This document shows positions 32,491 through 42,207 of a DNA stretch of 64,000 nt, one piece after another (position 1 is the stretch's first letter; each line of letters begins with the position of its first letter). Made by a program: the position numbers and the translations under genes. A model generated the notes under the pieces. It worked only from the letters and a program-made list of their open reading frames with translations, was not told the DNA's origin and did not search any database. This stretch comes from Flavobacterium lipolyticum (GTDB taxonomy: Bacteria > Bacteroidota > Bacteroidia > Flavobacteriales > Flavobacteriaceae). The DNA lies in assembly GCF_020905335.1 (NCBI RefSeq), contig NZ_JAJJMN010000001.1, positions 2,232,001 to 2,296,000 of the forward strand, read 5' to 3'.

Positions 32491-33855
32491 TTAGAACAAA
32501 TCCGGATTATATCCAAAATAGGGCATATTTTGCTCGTTAAAAATAACCCCGTATTCTTCTAACTCGCTTAAAATAGGCAGGTATACTTCTTTTTTTATCG
32601 GAAGCTGTACGCCGGGAGTTGTGATTTTTCCATTTAAAATTAATAAGGTGGCCATCGCAACCGGTAATCCTACAGTTTTTGCCATGGCGGTATAAGTTTG
32701 GTCGTCTCCAATACAAACCATTTTCGAGTCAATTTGTTTTTTCTCTCCATTGAGCTCATAACCAAATTTATGGTACATAACAATCATGTCTTTATCATCT
32801 GGTTCTAAAGACCAGCTGTCGGATAATATTTTTTCTAATATCTGTGCAGGAGTGGCATTAGGCAGGTTTACTTTTTTGTTTGAATTAAAAAGATCAAGCT
32901 CTAAAAGTTTGTCCCACATAATGTCGTCCTGATCAATTTTTAAGATCAGACGGGTTTTGATTTCTGCCGAATCGGTTGGGTGATACGGTAAAAAAGAATT
33001 TACGAATTGACGGTAACTCATGTTCTCAGAATTTTCCATGATGTAGCTGTCGTCTGTCATGCCCAATTGTACAAACATATTCCATGCTTTCGAGAAGCCA
33101 ACTCTTCTAATGGTTCCGCGATACAAAGTCAGGACATTGTCTAAACCGTAAACCGATTTATATTTAAGAGAATCGCGATTGGAATAGGCTTCAAATTTTC
33201 CGTAGCCTTCGACTTCCAGAAATTCGGTACGACGAAATAAGGCGCTGTACGGAATGTATTTATAAGTGCCTTCCTGAATGAATTTTGCAGCACCACCCTG
33301 TCCGGCCAGAACTACATTTCGGGGAGCCCAGGTAAATTTATAATTCCATAAATTATTGTCGGATTCAGGAGCTACTAAGCCACCGCAAAACGATTCAAAA
33401 AGCAGCATTTTTCCACCTTTGGCTCTGATTTCGTCAATAACTTTCATGGCACTCATGTGATCAATTCCGGGATCAAGCCCGATTTCGTTCATGAAAACCA
33501 GATTGTTTTTCTTTGCCTCTTCGTCAAGTGCCTGCATGGCATCACTGATATAAGAAGCGGTAACCAGGTGTTTTTTGAATTCAAGACAATCTTTTGCGAT
33601 TTCGATATGTAAATGAGCAGGCAGCATCGAGATTACTATAGAAGCTTTTTCGATGGCTGCTTTTCGTTCTTCAGTATCAAAAATATTTAAAGCAATTGGA
33701 GTGGCATTAGGATGTTTCTGTGTTTTCTTTTCGGCTAAGGCCAAAGAAAGATCTGCTACAACGAGGTGTAGGTTTTCGCTTTCCGATTTTGCCAATAAAT
33801 AACGAATTAAGGACGATGCAGATCTGCCGGCTCCAATGATTAAAATGCTTCTCAT
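32491..33855 (-). CDS. Saccharopine dehydrogenase-family protein
   Basis: The 454-residue protein starts with a Rossmann motif (LIIGAGRSASSLIRYL) and then follows the saccharopine dehydrogenase pattern: VISMLPAHLHIEIAKDC, NEIGLDPGIDHMSAM, SFCGGLVAPESDNNLWNYKF and the late TVGLPVAMATLLILNG. Eukaryotic and bacterial relatives interconvert saccharopine with glutamate and aminoadipate semialdehyde, fitting lysine degradation; other carboxyspermidine-type roles are also known in the superfamily. The gene is monocistronic. Confidence 0.9.
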   Translation of the reverse strand: MRSILIIGAGRSASSLIRYLLAKSESENLHLVVADLSLALAEKKTQKHPNATPIALNIFDTEERKAAIEKASIVISMLPAHLHIEIAKDCLEFKKHLVTASYISDAMQALDEEAKKNNLVFMNEIGLDPGIDHMSAMKVIDEIRAKGGKMLLFESFCGGLVAPESDNNLWNYKFTWAPRNVVLAGQGGAAKFIQEGTYKYIPYSALFRRTEFLEVEGYGKFEAYSNRDSLKYKSVYGLDNVLTLYRGTIRRVGFSKAWNMFVQLGMTDDSYIMENSENMSYRQFVNSFLPYHPTDSAEIKTRLILKIDQDDIMWDKLLELDLFNSNKKVNLPNATPAQILEKILSDSWSLEPDDKDMIVMYHKFGYELNGEKKQIDSKMVCIGDDQTYTAMAKTVGLPVAMATLLILNGKITTPGVQLPIKKEVYLPILSELEEYGVIFNEQNMPYFGYNPDLF

Positions 33856-34048
33856 ATTTTATATTTATAACACAAATATATTAAAATGTTAAATATATAA
33901 CAATTTTAATTTCATAAAAATATTGGATGCTTTTTTTTAATGCTAAAAAAATGGAAATTCTTTTTAATGATAAATATTTTTCAAAACTAAAATGCTTTTT
34001 AAGGACTATTGAAGTATTTTTGTATGAGAATCGAAAGTTATAGAAAAT

Positions 34049-34435
34049 ATGAAAAGAAGAATTGTTTTGGCAGCTGCTTTTATGGGAATGTTAGCGATCA
34101 TTTTAGGCGCTTTTGGGGCGCATTTACTGAAGAAATACTTGTCTATAGAAGAATTAAATACTTTTGAAGTTGGTGTTCGTTATCAAATGTATCATGCTTT
34201 ATTCTTACTTTTTCTTTCGACCCGAAAAGATATCGCCGAGAAAACGGTGAAAACAATCTACAATTTGGTTGTGGCCGGTGTGCTGCTTTTTAGCGGATCT
34301 ATCTATTTGTTAGCCACAAAAAGTCTCACGGTTTTTGATTTTAAAATTATCGTATTCGCAACTCCATTGGGTGGTTTTTTATTAATTATTGCCTGGGCGT
34401 TATTATTTGTTACGATTTTGAGGAGAAAATCATAA
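34049..34435 (+). CDS. DUF423 membrane protein
   Basis: The 128-residue protein has four membrane helices and the DUF423 features LGAFGAHLLK and FEVGVRYQMYHALFLL. The family (YgdD-like) is widespread and uncharacterised. It is a single gene between the divergent saccharopine dehydrogenase-like gene and pckA. Confidence 0.9.
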   Translation: MKRRIVLAAAFMGMLAIILGAFGAHLLKKYLSIEELNTFEVGVRYQMYHALFLLFLSTRKDIAEKTVKTIYNLVVAGVLLFSGSIYLLATKSLTVFDFKIIVFATPLGGFLLIIAWALLFVTILRRKS

Positions 34436-34694
34436 AATACCGAATAAAAAATTCTATCTAAAAATTAATCTTTAATTTTGTCTCATAAATAACATATAAT
34501 CTTGTTTATGTGAGTTTCCATTGTTTTTTGCTTTAATGCATAAATAATATAACAAATTCATTTATAGGGTTATAGAAAAATGAATTAGAGGCATTTATTT
34601 TTTGTTTTATTCATTTTAGGAGTTTAAATTTTAACTAATTAGCATAAATAAAAGTGAAATTTAAATTTTTTTAAAGGTTTAATAATAAATTATA
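34436..34694. other. AT-rich leader region upstream of pckA
   Basis: No frame of note. ATTTTGTCTC...ATAACATATAAT words are the only structure seen. The stretch probably holds control sites of pckA but I see no clear operator. Confidence 0.4.
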
Positions 34695-34702
34695 TAATTT
34701 TG
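34695..34702 (+). promoter_or_regulatory. -7 element of pckA
   Basis: TAATTTTG fits TAnnTTTG exactly, 34 bases upstream of the start codon. No convincing TTG lies at the expected distance. Confidence 0.55.
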
Positions 34703-34736
34703 CATTCTCTTAAACATCACACACAACTAAAAATTT

Positions 34737-36341
34737 ATGGACAGTCACACAGTTTTCACGCAATCGATTTCGCTGAAAGAATTAGGAATTGAAAATGCAA
34801 AGGTTCGATATCAACTATCTGCAGATGAATTACATGCGATCACTTTGCAATCAGGTCAAGGTGTTGAGAACTCCACGGGAGCATTGGCAATTAATACGGG
34901 CGAATTTACAGGACGTTCTCCTCAGGATCGTTATATTGTAAAAGATAGTATTACCGGAGATCAGGTTTGGTGGGGAAATGTTAACATTTCTTTTGAACCG
35001 GATGCTTTTGAAAGATTATACAATAAGGTAACACAGTATTTATCAAATAAAGAAGTTTTTGTTCGCGATTCTTATGTTTGTTCTGATGCTAATTACAGAT
35101 TAAATGTTCGTGTTGTTACGGAAACAGCATGGTCTAATTTGTTTTGTTACAATATGTTTTTAAGACCGGAAGAGTCAGAATTGACTAATTTTACTCCGGA
35201 ATGGACGGTAGTTTGTGCTCCGGGTTTTATGGCAGATCCTGCTGTAGACGGAACGCGTCAGTCTAATTTTGCTATTTTAGATTTTACTAAAAAGATCGCA
35301 CTTATTGGAGGAACAGGGTATACAGGAGAAATGAAAAAAGGGATTTTCTCTGCATTAAACTTCATTTTGCCGGTTTTCAAAAATACTTTACCAATGCACT
35401 GTAGTGCGAATGTTGGTGAAAAAGGAGATACTGCAATTTTCTTCGGATTATCAGGAACAGGAAAAACTACTTTATCAGCAGATCCGCAACGTAAGTTAAT
35501 CGGAGACGATGAACACGGCTGGACTGCAGAAAATACAGTTTTCAACTTTGAAGGTGGATGTTATGCAAAAGTAATTAACCTTACAGAAGAAAACGAGCCG
35601 GATATTTTCAGAGCGATCAAAAAAGGAGCGCTTTTAGAAAATGTGGTTTTCAAAGCGGGAACAAACGAGGTAGATTATGATGATGTTTCTATCACTCAAA
35701 ATACACGTGTAAGTTACCCAATTACTCATATCGACAATATTCAGCCAGGTTCTATTGGACATAATCCTAAGAATATATTTTTCTTAACGGCAGATTCTTT
35801 CGGAATTTTGCCTCCAATCTCAAAACTGACTCCTGGACAGGCTGCTTACTATTTTATCTCAGGATATACAGCTAAAGTTGCCGGAACTGAAGCAGGGGTT
35901 ACAGAGCCTCAGCCTAATTTCTCAGCTTGTTTTGGAGCACCATTCATGCCGTTACACCCAACACGTTACGCAGAAATGCTAACTAAAAAAATGGAAGAAG
36001 CTAACGTAACTGTTTGGTTGATCAATACAGGTTGGACAGGTGGTCCTTACGGAACGGGAAGCCGCATGAAGTTGAAATACACTCGTGCCATGATTACCGC
36101 TGCCTTAAACGGAGAATTGGATAACGTAAACTATAAAAATCATAAAGTATTTGGAATTGCACAGCCTGAAACTTGTCCAAATGTTCCAAATGAAATTTTA
36201 GATCCTAGAAACACTTGGGAAGATCCTGAATTGTACGACAAAAAAGCAGTTGAATTGGCTCAGAAATTCAAAGCTAATTTCGCGAAATTTGAAGAATTTG
36301 CCAATGCCGAAATTTTGGCAGGCGCACCGATCATAGAATAA
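34737..36341 (+). CDS. pckA: Phosphoenolpyruvate carboxykinase (ATP)
   Basis: The 534-residue protein has the ATP-dependent PEPCK signature: the kinase-1a loop GLSGTGKTTLSADP near residue 240, the metal-binding DDEHGW, RSPQDRYIVKD for substrate binding, and NTGWTGGPYGTGSRM. It converts oxaloacetate and ATP to PEP, CO2 and ADP at the entry to gluconeogenesis. Length is normal and the gene has its own promoter and terminator. Confidence 0.97.
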   Translation: MDSHTVFTQSISLKELGIENAKVRYQLSADELHAITLQSGQGVENSTGALAINTGEFTGRSPQDRYIVKDSITGDQVWWGNVNISFEPDAFERLYNKVTQYLSNKEVFVRDSYVCSDANYRLNVRVVTETAWSNLFCYNMFLRPEESELTNFTPEWTVVCAPGFMADPAVDGTRQSNFAILDFTKKIALIGGTGYTGEMKKGIFSALNFILPVFKNTLPMHCSANVGEKGDTAIFFGLSGTGKTTLSADPQRKLIGDDEHGWTAENTVFNFEGGCYAKVINLTEENEPDIFRAIKKGALLENVVFKAGTNEVDYDDVSITQNTRVSYPITHIDNIQPGSIGHNPKNIFFLTADSFGILPPISKLTPGQAAYYFISGYTAKVAGTEAGVTEPQPNFSACFGAPFMPLHPTRYAEMLTKKMEEANVTVWLINTGWTGGPYGTGSRMKLKYTRAMITAALNGELDNVNYKNHKVFGIAQPETCPNVPNEILDPRNTWEDPELYDKKAVELAQKFKANFAKFEEFANAEILAGAPIIE

Positions 36342-36363
36342 GGAAGATTACTAATTCAAACTA

Positions 36364-36394
36364 AAAAAAGCTGTTCGTTATGAACAGCTTTTTT
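36364..36394 (+). terminator. Terminator of pckA
   Basis: AAAAAGCTGTTC pairs with GAACAGCTTTTT around GTTAT, about 25 bases after the stop codon. Confidence 0.9.
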
Positions 36395-36399
36395 GTTTG

Positions 36400-36735
36400 G
36401 TTTTCAGTCTCAGTCTCAGTCTCAGTCTCAGTCTCAGTCTTCAGTCTCAGTCTTCAGTCTTCAGTCTTCAGTCTTCAGTCTTCAGTCTTCAGTCTTCAGT
36501 CTTCAGTCTTCAGTCTTCAGTCTTCAGTCTTCAGTCTCAGTCTTCAGTCTTCAGTCTCAGTCTCAGTCTCAGTCTTCAGTCTTCAGTCTTCAGTCTCAGT
36601 CTCAGTCTTCAGTCTCAGTCTTCAGTCTCAGTCTCAGTCTCAGTCTTCAGTCTTCAGTCGCAGTCTCAGTCTCAGTCTTCAGTCTTCAGTCGCAGTCTCA
36701 GTCTCAGTCTTCAGTCTCAGTTTTCAGTCTCAGTT
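36400..36735. repeat. Low-complexity CAGTCT/CAGTCTT tandem array
   Basis: More than 40 units of TCAGTC, spaced 6 or 7 bases, fill the gap between pckA and the phytase gene, followed by the inverse words AACTGAAAACTGCGACTG (36736 onward). All three plus frames are open but encode only Ser-Gln-Val-Phe runs, so no gene is called. Shorter versions are at about 165-190, 46734-46803 and 60644-60735. Confidence 0.95.
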
Positions 36736-36768
36736 AAGAAACTGAAAACTGCGACTGCGACTGTAAAC

Positions 36769-37824
36769 TTATTTCTTCTCATCAATACGTTTCTGGATCA
36801 AATCCCAGGCATAGTAGTGAAAGGTCATCCCGTTACTCATGGCTACGAAAAGGCCATTTTTAAAGCTTCCGCCTAGATTGATGCTGGTAACATCGGCACC
36901 ATCACATTCAATAGTCGATGTTGGAATTTCTGCTAAAAGCGGGTAGCTATTCGGATTGCCATTTGCTCCTTCCCTTGGGTACACCATAAAAGTGTTCGCT
37001 TGCTGGTTGGAGACCAGAATGTATCCGGTAGAATCTGTTTTCTTGTAAATCGCGATTCCTTCATTGTCTCCTTTAAAACCAGTTTTTCCGAAAACGGTCA
37101 GCTCTTTGTTGTCATTTAGGGCAGGATCGGCTTTGTATTTTCTGATTCCGAATTGTTCATCGCAATACAAAACAGTGCCCAATTCATTATCTACCGCAAT
37201 AGCTTCGATTTCTTTCTTCCCGCTGTAGGCACCAAACTTTCGAACGACTTTTGCTGTTGCCAATTTTCCATTTCCTGAAAGTTCGTATTGCCATAAATAA
37301 CTTCCTGATGGTCCTGATTTTCTGCCTACAATAGCAAAGATTTTGCCATCCGTTTTTCGGGTATACAAAGCAATTCCCATTGGATCACGTAATTCTTCAC
37401 CTTCGAAAACAGCGATTCCACCATTGTCAATTGCTTTTAAATCAGGTAAACTAAAGATTCTTATTTTGTTTGATTCACGTTCTGTAGTAACAGCAACATC
37501 AACTTTTTTTCCATCTACGATTAAGCCGTAAGCGATATCAACATTGTTCGGGCGTTTTAAAACTTCAGATTTTGCAATGATTTTTCCTTTTAAATCAAAA
37601 GCGTACAAAGCACCGTCTGTATCTTTATCCGTTCCTATAATAATGCTTTTAGAAGAATCTGTTGGGTGAATCCAGATCGCAGGATCATCTGTGTCGTGAG
37701 GCAAGGCTTCGGTAACAACGGTTGGTTTTACAGCATTTGCAGCTACAGGTGCTAGTTTGTCCTCTTTACAAGCGATGAATAAAGTGCTTAAAAGTAAAAA
37801 GGACAGTATCGTTTTATTTTTCAT
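36769..37824 (-). CDS. Beta-propeller phytase lipoprotein
   Basis: The 351-residue protein has a lipobox (LSTLFIAC) and the beta-propeller phytase features DTDDPAIWIHPTD, NNVDIAYGL, RDPMGIALY, VGRKSGPSGSYLWQYEL, EIEAIAVDNELGTVLYCDEQ and GDNEGIAIY, in which acidic residues bind calcium and phosphate. It removes phosphate from phytate at the cell surface. The start at 37824 is preferred to 37848 because it gives a compact lipoprotein signal. The TonB receptor gene lies 76 bp upstream on the same strand, indicating a phytate or inositol-phosphate uptake unit. Confidence 0.9.
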   Translation of the reverse strand: MKNKTILSFLLLSTLFIACKEDKLAPVAANAVKPTVVTEALPHDTDDPAIWIHPTDSSKSIIIGTDKDTDGALYAFDLKGKIIAKSEVLKRPNNVDIAYGLIVDGKKVDVAVTTERESNKIRIFSLPDLKAIDNGGIAVFEGEELRDPMGIALYTRKTDGKIFAIVGRKSGPSGSYLWQYELSGNGKLATAKVVRKFGAYSGKKEIEAIAVDNELGTVLYCDEQFGIRKYKADPALNDNKELTVFGKTGFKGDNEGIAIYKKTDSTGYILVSNQQANTFMVYPREGANGNPNSYPLLAEIPTSTIECDGADVTSINLGGSFKNGLFVAMSNGMTFHYYAWDLIQKRIDEKK

Positions 37825-37900
37825 TATGGATTCGATTTTTAATAGCATTAGACAGAAACCGTTAGGCTCTGTCTAATGTAAGGATTTTAGGTTTAAATTA

Positions 37901-40711
37901 TTATAAGTCAAGTTTCAAGCCGAAATTGTATCGGGCCTGATAGTACTCTGCTTGTTTGGTATGTGTCTTAACTCCCTGATAGTAACGCAAAGGCTGATTG
38001 GTTAAGTTGTTTGCTTCAGCAAAAAGACGAAGCTTTGATGTAATTTTGAATGAAGCGTTTGCGTCTAAGAAAAATTGTTTGTCGTAATAACTGTCTTTAT
38101 AAGATTCTGAACCCAATTCATCTAAATAATCTGAAGTGAAATTGGTCGATACTCTGGCAGAGAAACGTTTGTTTTCCCAGGATAAAGAGCCGTTAAACAT
38201 ATGCGGAGTAGTTCCCGGAAGGCTAATGTTGTTTCTTTCGTTTCCATCTTCATCTGCAATTCCTTTTGCTTTAGATTTGGTATAGGTATAGTTCAGATAA
38301 ATACCAAATCCTTTAAGGAATTTCCCCGGAAGGAAATCCAACTGACGCTGAAAAGCGACTTCAAAGCCATAAACATCAACAGTGTCTCCGTTTCTGGATT
38401 GTAAAAACGACCAGTTTTCACCTGCCGGAATTGGATTTGCCTGGTTTGGGAAATCAGCAGCAAATTTTGCAGCAGTGTATTGGTTGTCGCTATAATTGTA
38501 AATGAAATTTTCCAGTTTTTTATAGAAAACACCTCCTGAAATTAGTCCGACAGATTTGAAATAGTTTTCGGCCATGAAATCATAATTGTACGAGTAAGTG
38601 GCATCAAGATCCGGGTTTCCGGCTGTAATTTCTTTTTCGGCAGCAATATTGTTTACATATGGAGCCAAAGCATAATAGTCCGGTCTGGCCAAAGCGGTTG
38701 TAGCGGCAGCTCTTAAAACTAAGTCTTTGGTAGCGTTGTATTGGAATGAAATACTTGGCAATAAATTAGTGTAAGAGTTGGTCGTGTTGATTTGACTTTC
38801 TAATTTTTCTTCATCCAAAACACGGTTTCCGGTATAATCAATATGAGTGTTTTCTACTCTAAAACCTAAAACCATAGACAGTTTATCGTTAAAATCCTGA
38901 TCCCATCTTACATAAGCGGCATAAATGTTTTCTTTGGCATTAAAATTTACTGCTAAGAATTCTGATGGATCTGCTTTTTTGTTGAATAACGCAGCGTTGT
39001 TTAAATCTAAACTTCCTAAGAAATTAGCCGAGGCAAAACTACCCGGAACATATTTACTACCCGGATTAAAGTTTTGACCGTCATAGAAACTGTTTGGAAT
39101 CTGCGACAGCAAAGCCATATCAGTATTGATTGGTGTGTAGGCAAAGAAATTGTTGTTTCTTTCTTTTTCTTTCAATCGAAGACGGAGTCCGGTTCTTAAT
39201 CTACCTTTTTGAGATGGTATAATAGTAAAAGGGAAGCGAATATTAATTTTTGCTCCAAATTCACTTTCACTGGTTTCATTTGTATTTTCGGTAGCTGTTT
39301 GGAACTTGAATTTGTCCAGCGACTCTCCGGTGGTTGCGATTAACGGAAATTCGATATCAGATAGATTCTGAGTTAAGTCCAAACCTTTTTGGCGGTATTC
39401 GATATAACGTTCTTCCGGACGGTATTCTCTGGCTTTTGCATAATTGGCCGACCAGTCCAAATCCAGTTTAGAGTGGATTAAATGTTCTCCACGAATCGAA
39501 TAATTCTGAACACGTTGGTCTTCTAAACGGCTGTTTTTATTACGATTATTGTCAGACCCGCCTTTGGTTTGACGTTTTACACGGCCTTTAAAAGCTGTAA
39601 TTTGTCCACCATTATAAATGGGCTGAATATCATCATAAGTAGTTCTGAAACGATTTTCTCTATCGTCTCTCCAGTTGTAAATGGCATTGGCAAAAATGGT
39701 GTTATTTTCATCAAATTTGTAATCTAATGCCACAGATCCGCTGCGACGAATACGCTGTACATCGTATTTTCTAATCTCGGATGCCTGTAAGTATTCATTT
39801 CCGAATTTATCTTTTACCCATTCGTTCTCAATATTATCAGATCCGTAATTCACATTGTTATAAGATCCGCTGAAAACAGCTCCCAGTTTATTGTCGAGAA
39901 AACGATTTCCATAAACCAATCCCGCTGTATAAGAAGCATGTTCGCGGATTGGAAGATAACCTCCGGCCAGTGTTGCAGAAATTCTCTCTCCATTTGGTGT
40001 AGCTCTTGTGATCAGGTTTACAGAACCTCCAATAGCATCTGCATCCATATCGGAAGTTAAGGTTTTGTTGACTTCGATTGTCGAAATCATATCCGATGGA
40101 ATCAAATCCATTTGTACATTTCTGTTGTCTCCTTCTGCCGATGGAATTCGATCTCCATTTAAGGTAACAGAGTTCAATGAAGGGGCAAGTCCGCGGATAA
40201 TGATGTTACGGGCTTCACCCTGATCGTTTTGCATCGTGATTCCCGGAACACGCTTTAAGGCATCCCCAACGTTGGCATCCGGAAAACGCCCCATTTGGTC
40301 AGAAGAGATTACGTTTCCAATGTTTTTGTTGTTTTTTTGTTGGTTCAGGGCTTTTGCCTGACCTTTTAAGATGTCTCCCACCACAACTTCGTTCAATTCA
40401 GTTCCCGAAGTTTTAAGCGCAAAATCAATTACGTTGTTTTTACCCTGTTCCACTGTAATTTCTTTTGTGAGAGCGGTGTATCCAATATATTTTACCTGTA
40501 ACTGGTAGGTTCCTGCATTTATGCTAAGCAATTCAAAATGACCGTTGTAATCTGTAACAGTGTATTTGTTCTCACCTACAATTTGAATCATTGCTCCCGG
40601 TAAAGGAAGTTTGTCATCTGTATCCAGCACTTTTCCTGAGATTATGGCCTTTTGAGCATAACTAGATAAGGCTAAAAACAGAAGTGTAATTACTAAATAA
40701 ATTTTTTTCAT
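37901..40711 (-). CDS. TonB-dependent outer-membrane receptor
   Basis: The 936-residue protein has a signal peptide (ending SSYAQ), a CarboxypepD_reg-like domain (residues about 22-105, ISGKVLDTDDKLPLPGAMIQ), a plug (GRFPDANVGDALKRVPGITM, IIIRGLAPSLNSVTLNGDR, DADAIGGSVNLIT) and a large beta-barrel ending in aromatic-rich strands (YYQARYNFGLKLDL). It imports a ligand across the outer membrane using TonB energy. Pairing with the phytase gene suggests phosphorylated inositol or a similar phosphate ester as substrate. No SusD-type partner is adjacent. Confidence 0.93.
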   Translation of the reverse strand: MKKIYLVITLLFLALSSYAQKAIISGKVLDTDDKLPLPGAMIQIVGENKYTVTDYNGHFELLSINAGTYQLQVKYIGYTALTKEITVEQGKNNVIDFALKTSGTELNEVVVGDILKGQAKALNQQKNNKNIGNVISSDQMGRFPDANVGDALKRVPGITMQNDQGEARNIIIRGLAPSLNSVTLNGDRIPSAEGDNRNVQMDLIPSDMISTIEVNKTLTSDMDADAIGGSVNLITRATPNGERISATLAGGYLPIREHASYTAGLVYGNRFLDNKLGAVFSGSYNNVNYGSDNIENEWVKDKFGNEYLQASEIRKYDVQRIRRSGSVALDYKFDENNTIFANAIYNWRDDRENRFRTTYDDIQPIYNGGQITAFKGRVKRQTKGGSDNNRNKNSRLEDQRVQNYSIRGEHLIHSKLDLDWSANYAKAREYRPEERYIEYRQKGLDLTQNLSDIEFPLIATTGESLDKFKFQTATENTNETSESEFGAKINIRFPFTIIPSQKGRLRTGLRLRLKEKERNNNFFAYTPINTDMALLSQIPNSFYDGQNFNPGSKYVPGSFASANFLGSLDLNNAALFNKKADPSEFLAVNFNAKENIYAAYVRWDQDFNDKLSMVLGFRVENTHIDYTGNRVLDEEKLESQINTTNSYTNLLPSISFQYNATKDLVLRAAATTALARPDYYALAPYVNNIAAEKEITAGNPDLDATYSYNYDFMAENYFKSVGLISGGVFYKKLENFIYNYSDNQYTAAKFAADFPNQANPIPAGENWSFLQSRNGDTVDVYGFEVAFQRQLDFLPGKFLKGFGIYLNYTYTKSKAKGIADEDGNERNNISLPGTTPHMFNGSLSWENKRFSARVSTNFTSDYLDELGSESYKDSYYDKQFFLDANASFKITSKLRLFAEANNLTNQPLRYYQGVKTHTKQAEYYQARYNFGLKLDL

Positions 40712-40980
40712 TTGTGTTTTAGTTTGATTTGCTGCGAAACTAGAACCTGAATGTTATTAAAGGACTTAAAAAAAATTAACATAGTGTTATGATTCGTCAT
40801 TTATATTAAAAATAGATTAATGTTGAAATAACATTTAAATGAGGAATGTTTTTTAAGAACCCAACTTAAAAGAAATGAACTATTTAACTTAGAATTTAAT
40901 TTTTTGGCGCTAAATTTGCCCTATCACAGGAGCCCAAAGGGCGGACTGACGAAATAATCATCAATCAAAAATCATCAATC

Positions 40981-42081
40981 ATGTTAAAACAATTTTTTAT
41001 CCTTTGCTCCGGAGCCGATCGGGATCTGCTCGAAGGCTGTTCAAATGGCGAACAAACCAAATACGTTGGTATTGGCGCCACGGTTTTTTTTACTGCCGTT
41101 ATGGCTTTTCTGGCCAGTGCTTATGCGCTTTTTACCGTTTTTGACTTTCTTTATCCGGCCTTAGCTTTTGGATTTGTCTGGGGCTTGCTCATCTTTAATC
41201 TGGACCGATTTATCGTTTCGACGATTAAAAAAAGAGATCGTTTTATGGATGAATTTATTCAGGCGACTCCCAGAATTATATTGGCTATTATTATAGCAAT
41301 TGTAATTTCGAAACCTCTGGAAATTAAAATTTTCGAAAAAGAAATCAATACCGTTTTATTGAAAGAAAAAAATGAGATGGAATTGGCGAACAAAAAGCAG
41401 GTAGGTAATTATTTCAAATCAGATTTAGATAAAAACAAGGCTGAGATTGCTGCTTTGAAAAATGATATTCTGACGAAAGAAAAAGAAGTAAATGCTTTGT
41501 ACTCTACTTATATCACGGAAGCTGAAGGGACTTCGGGAACGAAGAAACTGGGGAAAGGACCGGTTTATAAGGAAAAACGAGATAAACATGATGCGGCTTT
41601 AAAAGAGCTTGCAGCTTTAAAGACTGCTAACGAAGCAAAAATTGCCGAGAAAGAAAAAACAGGAAAACAATTACAGACTGACTTAGATAAAAAAGTCACG
41701 CAGACACAGCCCATCATTGAAGGTTTTGACGGATTAATGGCGCGCATTAATGCCTTGAATAAGTTACCTTGGCTTCCTTCATTTTTTATCATGCTGTTGT
41801 TTTTGGCAATTGAGACTTCTCCAATTATAGCAAAATTACTGGCTCCTAAAGGCGAATTCGATTTCAAACAGGAAGAAGCCGAAACGGCTATGAAAGCGAC
41901 TTTGGAACAGAATAAATACCAGCGTGAATTATTGGTGAGAACCAGTGCCGAAATGCACGATAAAGTATACGCTGATATTGCCGGAGACAGAGGTCTTTTT
42001 GATTTACAGCGTAAAAATGCAAAAGAGTTACTGGAGCTGCAATCGAATAGTTTTGTAGAGAAGCAGAAAGCTACTTTGTAA
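40981..42081 (+). CDS. DUF4407 membrane protein with coiled coil
   Basis: The 366-residue protein has DUF4407 features: FFILCSGADRDLLEGCS, helices at about 30-50 and 55-75, NLDRFIVSTIKKRDRF and a third helix near 95-115, then a long charged coiled coil (about 130-250) and a fourth helix (LPSFFIMLLFLAIETSP). Function unknown. Monocistronic, divergent from the receptor gene across 269 bp of AT-rich DNA. Confidence 0.88.
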   Translation: MLKQFFILCSGADRDLLEGCSNGEQTKYVGIGATVFFTAVMAFLASAYALFTVFDFLYPALAFGFVWGLLIFNLDRFIVSTIKKRDRFMDEFIQATPRIILAIIIAIVISKPLEIKIFEKEINTVLLKEKNEMELANKKQVGNYFKSDLDKNKAEIAALKNDILTKEKEVNALYSTYITEAEGTSGTKKLGKGPVYKEKRDKHDAALKELAALKTANEAKIAEKEKTGKQLQTDLDKKVTQTQPIIEGFDGLMARINALNKLPWLPSFFIMLLFLAIETSPIIAKLLAPKGEFDFKQEEAETAMKATLEQNKYQRELLVRTSAEMHDKVYADIAGDRGLFDLQRKNAKELLELQSNSFVEKQKATL

Positions 42082-42113
42082 GTCGTAAAGTCGCAGGTCG
42101 AAAGTCATAAAGT

Positions 42114-42155
42114 AAAAAAGCCAGAAATAGAAAAACTTCTATTCTGGCTTTTTTG
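42114..42155. terminator. Terminator after the DUF4407 gene
   Basis: AAAAAAGCCAGAAATAGAA pairs with TTCTATTCTGGCTTTTTT with one bulged A, usable from both sides. Confidence 0.85.
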
Positions 42156-42207
42156 TTGATATCAACAAGAGCATTAAGACTTTATGACTTTAGACTTTAA
42201 GACTAAA

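Noticed and set aside
36380..36876. Three overlapping long open frames over the CAGTCT array
   Set aside because: All three frames are open because the repeat lacks stop codons; they encode only SQSVFSL-type runs.
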